Shown here in pieces: positions 1-5,922 of a DNA stretch of 7,325 nucleotides. The stretch's first letter is position 1. Every line of letters begins with the position of its first letter. The notes beneath the pieces are model-generated. The model saw only the letters and a list, made by a program, of their open reading frames with translations, ran no database searches and had not been told where the DNA came from. Made by a program: the position numbers and the translations under genes. This stretch comes from Rugosibacter sp. (GTDB lineage: Bacteria > Pseudomonadota > Gammaproteobacteria > Burkholderiales > Rhodocyclaceae): the NCBI GenBank assembly GCA_023257495.1, contig JALRCC010000198.1:1-7325 (forward strand), written 5' to 3'.

Positions 1-1109
1 GGGCCGCGATGGACAAGTTCGCCGGGTTCATCGTCATCACACAGCGTGCCATCGGCGCGCAGCACCAGCACCTCGGCATGCGGAATGGCTCGGCCAATCG
101 AATCGGGCCGGCGGTCGACCTGGTCGGGCGGAAGATAGGTCGAGCGAAACGCTTCGGTGAGGCCATACATCAGAAAGGGTTTGGCCTGCGGCGCTTTCTC
201 GCGCAGCCGCGCCAGGGTGTCGCCGGGCATGCGGCCACCGGTGGTGGCGAAATAGCGCAAGGCATCGGCACATCCCGCGGGCCAGGTGCTGCGCGCGAGC
301 TGGATGTATAGCGGCGGCACGGCGGTGAGGCCGGTGATGCACTCGTCACGCAGCGCGCGCAGCAGGTCACGCGGCAACAGGTAGTTGTGCAGTACCACGC
401 AGGCACCGGCATGAAACGCGGTGGTGAGCTGGCTGAATCCGGCATCGAACGACAAGGGCAGGGCAGCGAGCAGACGGTCGTCCGGACGGTTCTCAAGATA
501 CTGCGCAACGCTTTGTGCGCCGATCAGGAAATTGCGGTGCGAGATCACCACGCCTTTGGGTTTGCCGGTGCTGCCCGAGGTGTAGAAAATCGCCACGGCG
601 TTGGTACCCGGAGGAGTCTGTGCAGCGCGAAAAGTCGGCGCTGGTGATACGGTGCCTGATGCCTCTGCCATGAGCGCTGACCATGCGGGATGCGCCGCGT
701 GAGTCGATGCATCATCCGTGAGCACGATGTGGCGCAGCGTGGGGCAGTTGGCCAGTGTTGCCTCAAGCGAATCCAGACGTGCAGCGGAGGTGACGAGCAT
801 GGTGACAGCGCAGTCGTTGAGGATGTGCCCGACTTGTTCTGCGCGCAGAATCGGGTTTATCGGCACAAAGAGGCCGCCAGCATGGGCTGTGCCAAAGCAG
901 GCAATGACGGTTTCCTGGCGTTTTTCGAGATACACCGCGACGCGTTCGCCAGGCATCAAGCCAAGCGCTACGAGTGCTCGCGCGCACTGTTCGGTTTGCT
1001 GCCAAAGCTCGGCATAGGTGACTTTTTTTACGCCATCAATCAATGCCAGCGCTTGTGGCGTGCCTTGCGCGCTATTGCGGATCAGATCGGGTAACAGTTG
1101 GTGGGTCAT
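1..1109 (-). CDS. Acyl-CoA ligase (AMP-forming), exosortase A system-associated; C-terminus cut by window edge
   Basis: An adenylate-forming enzyme that activates a carboxylate with ATP and passes it to a thiol (CoA or a carrier-protein arm). The frame is open from the ATG at 1109 to the left edge, giving 369 residues. Visible core motifs are the phosphate-binding loop YTSGSTGKPKG (residues 176-186), the YGLTEA motif (315-320), and GELVHRG at the very end of the visible part (363-369). The C-terminal subdomain with the catalytic lysine lies outside the window; family members are roughly 500 residues, so about a quarter is missing. The start codon overlaps the stop of the upstream acyltransferase gene as ATGA, which implies translational coupling. 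Placement next to an acyl carrier protein and the XrtA-associated hydrolases points to the PEP-CTERM ligase subfamily rather than a general fatty acyl-CoA synthetase. The substrate cannot be read from the sequence. The adenylation fold is certain; the subfamily is strongly suggested by context. Confidence 0.92.
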   Translation of the reverse strand, partial: MTHQLLPDLIRNSAQGTPQALALIDGVKKVTYAELWQQTEQCARALVALGLMPGERVAVYLEKRQETVIACFGTAHAGGLFVPINPILRAEQVGHILNDCAVTMLVTSAARLDSLEATLANCPTLRHIVLTDDASTHAAHPAWSALMAEASGTVSPAPTFRAAQTPPGTNAVAIFYTSGSTGKPKGVVISHRNFLIGAQSVAQYLENRPDDRLLAALPLSFDAGFSQLTTAFHAGACVVLHNYLLPRDLLRALRDECITGLTAVPPLYIQLARSTWPAGCADALRYFATTGGRMPGDTLARLREKAPQAKPFLMYGLTEAFRSTYLPPDQVDRRPDSIGRAIPHAEVLVLRADGTLCDDDEPGELVHRG

Positions 1110-2209
1110 GTTGGTTTTCTCATTCGCCAGGCGCGGAGTTTTTTCCCGATATAGTGGCGTGCGGCTGTAAAAATGCCGCGCGGCGTGGCAAGGTCAAATG
1201 CAATCAGTCCGTGCCGCTCACGGCGATGGCTCATCCAGTCCTGCTTGTAGGCATCGTCGCCACTGAGGTAGTCAATCTCATCCACAGCATCCACATCCAG
1301 CGCGTGCTCCATCAGCGTTGCAGTCAGCAATGAGCCGGGTGAAAAACGTGCGGCATCCGGATCATAAGCCAGCTTGAAAATATACGCCTTGCCTTGATCC
1401 ACCAACCAGATCTGGCTGGCGATGGCGATACCATCGAGCGACAAGACGCCCAGCCGCAGTTTGCCCTTTTGTGCCGCAAGAACACACAGCCCGCGCACAA
1501 ACCCGGGGAAGGCTTCCGTCGGTTTCCAACTGCGCTGGTAGATGGTTTCAAAAGCGCTGATCGCCGTGTCGAGTAATGCTCCCGACTGGGTGTGAATGTC
1601 CACTTTCCATGTTCCCGCGCGGTCGAGTTTTTTGCGTGCGCGGTGCACGGTGTTTTGTAAAGCCGAAGGGCGCTGCGCAAAATAATCGGCAAAGGCAAGG
1701 CGGGTGCAGGGCAGAGTCCAATTGCCAAAACAAAAATAATTGTCGACGGCGTAACCTGCCGTGGTGAGTGCGCTACGCATGGCTGGATAAAAAGTGCCGG
1801 TGGTATCGAGCGGTTGCAGTTGAATGACCGCAGGGCATGGTTTTTTATGGCGCAAAAAACGAGCGATGGCCATCAACGCAGGTGCTGCCAGCCCATCCAT
1901 CGGTGCATCGGATGTGGTCAAACCGTTGACGTTCGGACTGTCGTACAACACCAAGGGCGCATACAGTGGGGTGTAAAAATTGCTCAGGCTGATGAGCCTG
2001 TCAGGTTCTTGAATCAGCGGCAAGCCAAGGATGGGCGCGCCATCGTTTGTGACCATGAGCCATTGCAAAGCGGTGCCTGCAGGCAAGCCGTGTTGCGCGA
2101 GCAGTGCAAACCAGTCGGCGGTTTGAAAAAACGCGCCATGATCGCTGGCCTGCTTTGCTGACATGGCCACCCCAAACGTGGTGAAGTCAGCAAAGCGATG
2201 AACGAGCAT
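1106..2209 (-). CDS. GNAT-fold acyltransferase, FemAB/BioF2-like, PEP-CTERM/EPS locus type
   Basis: A 367-residue protein that resembles the FemAB/CelD-like acetyltransferases (Acetyltransf_6 type) found in exopolysaccharide and PEP-CTERM loci. Such proteins transfer an acyl or aminoacyl group to a sugar or peptide acceptor, probably in the cytoplasm. Supporting features are the R-x-x-R-K-K-L stretch near 187-195, SWKP...FPGF (227-237), a GNAT core with LDGIAIASQIWLV (258-270) and FKLAYDPDAARFSPG (278-292), and the ending GDDAYKQDWMSHRRER (317-332). No signal peptide or membrane segment is seen. The ATG at 2209 has no clear Shine-Dalgarno; an in-frame ATG at 2164 (residue 16) follows a G-rich stretch and is a possible alternative. 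I prefer 2209 because the extra residues (VHRFADF) look like the family N-terminus. It lies between ugd and the ligase and overlaps the ligase start by 4 bp, so the two are probably co-translated. The acceptor and donor are unknown. Confidence 0.88.
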   Translation of the reverse strand: MLVHRFADFTTFGVAMSAKQASDHGAFFQTADWFALLAQHGLPAGTALQWLMVTNDGAPILGLPLIQEPDRLISLSNFYTPLYAPLVLYDSPNVNGLTTSDAPMDGLAAPALMAIARFLRHKKPCPAVIQLQPLDTTGTFYPAMRSALTTAGYAVDNYFCFGNWTLPCTRLAFADYFAQRPSALQNTVHRARKKLDRAGTWKVDIHTQSGALLDTAISAFETIYQRSWKPTEAFPGFVRGLCVLAAQKGKLRLGVLSLDGIAIASQIWLVDQGKAYIFKLAYDPDAARFSPGSLLTATLMEHALDVDAVDEIDYLSGDDAYKQDWMSHRRERHGLIAFDLATPRGIFTAARHYIGKKLRAWRMRKPT

Positions 2210-2230
2210 GATGGCTTTTGGTTAAGCTTT

Positions 2231-2288
2231 GGCTAGTGGCGGTTATTGGTGGCCGTTGGTCGCTATTGGTGGCTATTGGTGACTATTG
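2231..2288. repeat. 10-bp tandem repeat, consensus GGCTATTGGT (about six copies)
   Basis: Six consecutive 10-base units start at 2231, 2241, 2251, 2261, 2271 and 2281. The unit at 2271 matches the consensus fully; its neighbours match at 8-9 of 10 positions and the last is degenerate. The array fills most of the ugd-acyltransferase gap and its last copy contains the ugd stop codon (TAG, minus strand, 2283-2285) and final glutamine codon. Read on the coding strand the unit is ACCAATAGCC. It has no dyad symmetry, so it is not a terminator. It is probably a slippage-type repeat; any regulatory effect is unknown. Confidence 0.8.
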
Positions 2289-3605
2289 CCGCCCGATCGC
2301 AAAGTATTCGAGTCCCGCTGCGCGGACATGCGCTGGTTCATAAAGGTTGCGGCCATCGAAGATCACCGGGGTTTTAAGCTTGGCCTTGATGGTAGAAAAA
2401 TCCGGCGCGCGGAATTCTTTCCACTCGGTCACAATCGCCAGCATGTCTGCGCCTTCGAGTGCGTCCATGGGGTTCTGGGCGTATTCAAGGCGCGGCTCGG
2501 CACCATAAATGCGCTGGGTTTCGTGAATGGCCACAGGGTCATACGCGCGCACGCGCGCGCCACGTTTGAATAACTCGGCGATGAGGACACGGCTCGGTGC
2601 TTCGCGCATGTCGTCGGTATTTGGTTTGAAGGCCAGCCCCCACAAGGCCACTTTTTTGCCGGAGAGGTCTTCGCCAAAATGGGCAACAATTTTTTTCGCC
2701 AGCACGTGCTTTTGCGCTTCGTTGGCGCCTTCCACCGCTTGTAGCACCTTGAGGTCTTGCCCGGCGGCGTGCGCGGTGCGCACCAGCGCTTGCACATCCT
2801 TGGGAAAACATGATCCGCCATAACCACAGCCGGGGTAGAGAAAGTGATAGCCGATGCGTGGGTCAGAGCCGATACCCTGACGTACCAGTTCGATATCTGC
2901 GTTGAGTTTTTCTGCCAGATTGGCCAGCTCGTTCATGAAACTGATGCGCGTGGCGAGCATCGCATTGGCAGCATATTTGGTCAACTCGGCCGAGCGCACG
3001 TCCATCACGATCAGGCGTTCATGGTTGCGCTGGAATGGGGCGTAAAGCTGGCGCATCATGTTGGCGGCCTGATCGTCAGAGACGCCCACCACAATGCGAT
3101 CTGGTTTCATGAAATCGTCAATCGCCGCGCCTTCCTTTAAGAATTCCGGGTTGGAGACGACGCTGAAATTGATTTGGGTACCACGTGAGGTGAGCACTTC
3201 GCTAATCGCCGCGCGCACTTTATCAGCCGTACCTACGGGGACGGTCGATTTGTCGACCACGACCTTGTAGCCGGTCATATGCTGGCCGATGTTGCGGGCG
3301 GCAGCCAGCACGTACTGCAAATCAGCCGAGCCATCTTCGTCGGGCGGCGTGCCCACTGCAATGAACTGGATATCGCCATGCGCTACCGCTGCGGGAATAT
3401 CCGTCGTAAAGCGCAGGCGGCCAGCTTCTTTGTTGCGCTTGACCATCGCTTCTAACCCCGGCTCGTAAATGGGAATGCCACCTTCGGTGAGAATACGAAT
3501 TTTATTGGCATCCACATCAAGGCACAGCACATCGTTGCCCACTTCAGCAAGGCAGGCACCAGAAACCAGGCCAACGTAGCCTGAGCCAATGACGGTAATT
3601 TTCAT
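2283..3605 (-). CDS. ugd: UDP-glucose 6-dehydrogenase
   Basis: Oxidises UDP-glucose to UDP-glucuronate with two NAD+, giving a precursor for acidic exopolysaccharide; cytoplasmic. The 440-residue length is typical. The N-terminal Rossmann motif is GSGYVG (7-12), followed by [12 protein letters not shown] (85-96), the STVPVGT strand (120-126) and NPEFLKEG (152-159). The catalytic residues fit the family spacing: Lys210 and Asn214 in the TKYAAN segment, Cys266 in GGSCFPKD, and Asp270. The UDP-binding C-terminal domain includes [16 protein letters not shown] (323-338). The ATG at 3605 is chosen over an in-frame ATG at 3635, because family members begin at MKIT just before the Rossmann strand and the ten extra residues ([10 protein letters not shown]) have no counterpart. 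A weak GGA lies 8 bases upstream of 3605. It is the first gene of the minus-strand arm; its promoter should lie in the divergent region up to 3816. No key residue is missing. Confidence 0.97.
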   Translation of the reverse strand: MKITVIGSGYVGLVSGACLAEVGNDVLCLDVDANKIRILTEGGIPIYEPGLEAMVKRNKEAGRLRFTTDIPAAVAHGDIQFIAVGTPPDEDGSADLQYVLAAARNIGQHMTGYKVVVDKSTVPVGTADKVRAAISEVLTSRGTQINFSVVSNPEFLKEGAAIDDFMKPDRIVVGVSDDQAANMMRQLYAPFQRNHERLIVMDVRSAELTKYAANAMLATRISFMNELANLAEKLNADIELVRQGIGSDPRIGYHFLYPGCGYGGSCFPKDVQALVRTAHAAGQDLKVLQAVEGANEAQKHVLAKKIVAHFGEDLSGKKVALWGLAFKPNTDDMREAPSRVLIAELFKRGARVRAYDPVAIHETQRIYGAEPRLEYAQNPMDALEGADMLAIVTEWKEFRAPDFSTIKAKLKTPVIFDGRNLYEPAHVRAAGLEYFAIGRQ

Positions 3606-3614
3606 GGGATCTAT

Positions 3615-3673
3615 CCAGATAACAAAACGGGGCAAATGATAGCTGAATTATTCGCGTAGTTTGAGTTATCTGG
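3615..3673. promoter_or_regulatory. Spaced 9-bp inverted repeat in the ugd leader / divergent intergenic region
   Basis: CCAGATAAC at 3615-3623 is a perfect reverse complement of GTTATCTGG at 3665-3673. The arms are 41 bases apart, and 50 bp centre to centre, which is close to five helical turns, as in paired operator half-sites that face each other. The 211-bp region (3606-3816) separates the two divergent transcription units and contains no gene. I see no convincing sigma-70 -35/-10 pair in either direction; CATAAT at 3762-3767 (plus) and AATAAT-like boxes on the minus strand are only weak candidates. A chance repeat is possible. Confidence 0.35.
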
Positions 3674-3816
3674 GCAATCAGCACGGGATGAAATTCGCGG
3701 GATAATGCCACGCTGGGTTGGTGGAGGAAAAACAGAGAAATGCATTGTCTCTGCTTGCTGCCATAATTCAATTGATTGACCCATGACACAAAAAATCAAG
3801 CGATTCATTGCTTCCT

Positions 3817-4653
3817 ATGCCAGTTGATGTTCTCTTTCTGTTGAAAAAACTCTTGTCGGTGGTGTTATTGCCACCGCTCTTGCCATTGTTGCTCATTGTG
3901 TGCGGGCTATGGCTTTATGGGCGACGGCCGCGCCTGGCCAGGGTCTTGGCCTGGGGTGGCGTGCTGCTTGGTTTGTTGTTGACGACGCCCGCCGGGGTTG
4001 ATCTGTTGTCGACACCCCTGGAGCGTGTTCCCGTACTGCAATCGACTGACTTGCCACGTGCGCAGGCGATTGTCATTCTGGGCGGCGGGCAACGCCTGCA
4101 CATGCCGGAGTATGGTGGCCCCACACCCAACCGGATCACGCTGGAGCGGCTGCGTTATGGTGCGCGTCTGGCGCGGCAAAGTGGTTTGCCGGTGCTGGTC
4201 AGTGGCGGTGCTGGGTCTGACAAGCCGGGCGAGGCGCTTGCCATGGCGCGCAGTTTGCGTGAGGATTTTCAAATCACGCCGCGCTGGCTGGAAGCCCGGT
4301 CGCTGGATACGGCCGACAACGCGCGGTTTTCAGCCGTGCTGCTGCATGCTGCCGGAATTCACCGCATTGTGCTGGTGACCCATGCGGCGCACATGCGACG
4401 GGCGATGAATGAATTTTCTGCTCAGGGATTGGAAGTGATTCCCGCGCCCACCGGCTTTTTTTATCAGAGCAGTGCAGGAAGCGAGTTCAGCGACTTCTTG
4501 CCGAATGCCACGGCGGCTTATGCAGGCTGGTACACCTTGCATGAATGGTTGGGGTTGCTGGCGCAAGCGGTGCGAGGCCTGCAGCCCTTGAAACCCTTTG
4601 CTGCGTCCGAACCGGTTTCTGGCGCACGCGCTACGTATAATCAAAAACAATGA
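3817..4653 (+). CDS. YdcF/ElyC/SanA-family membrane protein (DUF218)
   Basis: A 278-residue envelope protein with a DUF218 domain. Related proteins such as ElyC and SanA act in envelope integrity and lipid-carrier or peptidoglycan-linked processes, but the biochemical activity is not settled. The N-terminus has two hydrophobic segments (about 12-34 and 44-57) split by a basic stretch (RRPRLAR), so the DUF218 domain probably sits in the periplasm. Domain landmarks are AIVILGGG (84-91), the polar stretch PNRITLERLRYGARLAR (104-120), LVSGGAG (127-133), GEALAM (138-143), the SLDTADNARF segment (162-171) and VLVTHAAHMRRA (185-196). The ATG at 3817 is chosen; a TTG three codons upstream (3808) is in frame but less likely. 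Neither has a clear Shine-Dalgarno. It is the first plus-strand gene, divergent from ugd, and ends 33 bp before the carrier-protein gene. A role in exopolysaccharide lipid-carrier handling is inference from context only. Confidence 0.9.
   Translation: MPVDVLFLLKKLLSVVLLPPLLPLLLIVCGLWLYGRRPRLARVLAWGGVLLGLLLTTPAGVDLLSTPLERVPVLQSTDLPRAQAIVILGGGQRLHMPEYGGPTPNRITLERLRYGARLARQSGLPVLVSGGAGSDKPGEALAMARSLREDFQITPRWLEARSLDTADNARFSAVLLHAAGIHRIVLVTHAAHMRRAMNEFSAQGLEVIPAPTGFFYQSSAGSEFSDFLPNATAAYAGWYTLHEWLGLLAQAVRGLQPLKPFAASEPVSGARATYNQKQ
4636..4641 (+). promoter_or_regulatory. Possible -10 box (TATAAT) upstream of the acyl carrier protein gene
   Basis: A perfect TATAAT lies inside the last codons of the YdcF-family gene, 46 bases before the carrier-protein ATG. 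No good -35 is present at 16-18 bp spacing (the sequence there is CGGTTT-like) and there is no extended -10 TG. It could give the carrier/hydrolase genes their own transcript, or be chance. Confidence 0.28.
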
Positions 4654-4686
4654 ATTCGTCCCATTCAACCTACCTTCAGGGAAAAC

Positions 4687-4950
4687 ATGAATCTTGAAAA
4701 AGAAGTCTTGACCATTCTCGACACAACACTCGGTCTGCGTGGCCGGGGGTTGGCGTTTACTCCGGAGACGCCTCTGCTCGGGGCGTTGCCCGAGTTTGAT
4801 TCGATGGCAATTGTCAATCTGGTAACCGGGCTGGAAGATCGGTTTGGCGTGCGGGTTGATGATGAAGAGATTGAGGGAAGTCTGTTTGCCACCGTGGGCG
4901 CGTTGCTTGACTTTGTGCGGCATAAAGTCGGCTCGCCGCAGGCGCGATAA
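4687..4950 (+). CDS. Acyl carrier protein, PEP-CTERM/XrtA system-associated
   Basis: An 87-residue acyl carrier protein. Its Ser39 in the DSM motif (38-40, context PEFDSMAIVNL) is the expected site for the 4'-phosphopantetheine arm. It follows the usual carrier layout: helix 1 (about 2-16), a long loop, helix 2 starting at the serine, and an acidic recognition face (LEDRFG, VDDEEIEG). No frameshift or missing residue is seen. A Shine-Dalgarno AGGGA (4678-4682) sits 4 bases before the ATG. It is followed after 102 bp by hydrolase 2 and then hydrolase 1. The ligase encoded on the opposite strand is the natural loading partner. The protein is distinct from the housekeeping AcpP: the sequence is divergent and it is not beside fatty-acid synthesis genes. 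What it carries is unknown. Confidence 0.92.
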   Translation: MNLEKEVLTILDTTLGLRGRGLAFTPETPLLGALPEFDSMAIVNLVTGLEDRFGVRVDDEEIEGSLFATVGALLDFVRHKVGSPQAR

Positions 4951-4986
4951 AAACTTTTCCGGCAAAGCGTGCCCGCGATACTTCCC

Positions 4987-5057
4987 GTGACACTCTCAGT
5001 GACATTCCTTGTGACACTTCTTCTTTGACACTTCTTCTCTGACCCTTCGCCTGTGAC
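4987..5057 (+). repeat. Degenerate 12/14-bp tandem repeat (GTGACACTTCTTCT-like) ending at the hydrolase 2 start codon
   Basis: Units begin at 4987 and 4999 with 12-base period, then at 5011, 5025 and 5039 with 14-base period; the next unit start at 5053 is the GTG start of hydrolase 2. Each begins with (G/T/C)TGAC and continues with a pyrimidine-rich tail. A weaker 12-base copy may precede it at 4975. The array fills most of the 102-bp gap between the carrier-protein and hydrolase 2 genes and leaves no Shine-Dalgarno in front of the GTG. The GTGs at 4987, 4999, 5011 and 5053 all lie in the same frame, with a TGA at 5026-5028 between them. Confidence 0.75.
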
Positions 5058-5922
5058 AGCGCAGCCCTTTTTTCTTTCAGTTGGCGGTCGTTCGCGGTTT
5101 TGTCTTTATCACCCGCCGGTGTTATCCGGCGCGGCGTTTCGTGGCGCTGTTGTATACATCCACCCGTTTGCCGAGGAAATGAATTTTTCGCGGCGCATGG
5201 CCGCGTTGCAATCGCAAGCCTTGGCGGCGCAGGGTTATGCCGTGCTGCAAATCGACCTCTTGGGGTGCGGCGATAGCGCCGGAGATTTCAGCGAGGCCAG
5301 TTGGTCGGTCTGGGTGGCTGACGTTGTCGCGGCTGCGCGTTGGATACAGTCGCGCCACGCCACGGGTGATGCGGCCATTCCGCTGACCTTCTGGGGCTTA
5401 CGCGTCGGCTGCCTGTTGGCGGTTGAGGCCGCTGGTGCGCTGGATGAGCCGGTGGATTTTCTGTTCTGGCAGCCGGTTGTGTCGGGCGAGACGCATTGGC
5501 GGCAGTTTCGGCGTCTGGCGGTCGCTGCCCGAGCGCTGGAAAATGACACAGGGGTGCACAAACATGAGCCGGAGCGGGTGGCAGAAAATGCCCTGGTGAT
5601 TGAGATTGCCGGGTATTGCATCGCGCCTGCGCTGATTGCCGGTTTATCCGCTGCGCACCTGGTGTTGCCGGTCAATACGCGGCGTGTGCGCTGTATCGAG
5701 GTCGGCAGTTGGCCGCTTGCGGATGAAAACAGTGAAAATTCGCCACCTTTATCGCCCGCGCTGGCGGCGGCTGTTGGTGCGTGGCGCGAACAGGGCAAGG
5801 ATGCGTGCTGCACCGTGGTGCCGGGTGCCGCCTTCTGGCAAATCGCCGAGGCTGAAGATTGCCCGGCCTTGCGGGCAGCGACAATGCAGCTCTTGATGGA
5901 GAGCGGCGATGACAATGCCTGA
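5053..5922 (+). CDS. Exosortase A system-associated hydrolase 2 (alpha/beta-hydrolase fold)
   Basis: A 289-residue alpha/beta-hydrolase-fold protein of the hydrolase 2 family found in XrtA/PEP-CTERM loci. The GTG at 5053 is chosen because the following residues (TAQPFFLSVGGRSRFCLYHPP) match the family N-terminus as I recall it, an in-frame stop lies at 5026-5028, and the first internal ATG would remove over 40 residues. No Shine-Dalgarno is visible. Landmarks are VVYIHPFAEEMN (33-44, oxyanion-loop region), LQIDLLGCGDSAGDF (65-79) and the nucleophile elbow FWGLRVGC (113-120). The elbow has Arg117 where a serine is expected, and near the C-terminus (GAAFWQIAEAEDCPAL, 258-273) I see no obvious catalytic histidine. 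It may therefore be a non-classical enzyme or a binding/partner subunit. It overlaps hydrolase 1 by 14 bp, which suggests tightly linked production. The substrate is unknown. Confidence 0.9.
   Translation: MTAQPFFLSVGGRSRFCLYHPPVLSGAAFRGAVVYIHPFAEEMNFSRRMAALQSQALAAQGYAVLQIDLLGCGDSAGDFSEASWSVWVADVVAAARWIQSRHATGDAAIPLTFWGLRVGCLLAVEAAGALDEPVDFLFWQPVVSGETHWRQFRRLAVAARALENDTGVHKHEPERVAENALVIEIAGYCIAPALIAGLSAAHLVLPVNTRRVRCIEVGSWPLADENSENSPPLSPALAAAVGAWREQGKDACCTVVPGAAFWQIAEAEDCPALRAATMQLLMESGDDNA

Noticed and set aside
1..1109. Frameshift or pseudogene in the acyl ligase because no complete frame is closed in the window
   Set aside because: Codon-by-codon reading from 1109 to the left edge is uninterrupted and keeps all expected motifs; the gene is only cut by the window edge.
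3606..3635. Upstream in-frame ATG giving ugd ten extra residues
   Set aside because: The family starts at the MKIT just before the Rossmann motif; the extra residues have no counterpart.
3783..3827. 14-codon frame (MTQKIKRFIASYAS) overlapping the start of the YdcF-family gene
   Set aside because: No Shine-Dalgarno, out of frame with the gene and no supporting feature; most likely chance.
4330..4965. A 211-residue minus-strand frame across the YdcF/carrier-protein junction
   Set aside because: Antisense to two well-supported genes and with no recognisable motif.
4987..5057. CRISPR-like array
   Set aside because: Units are 12-14 bases, degenerate and directly abutting with no spacers; the same holds for the 10-bp array at 2231-2288.
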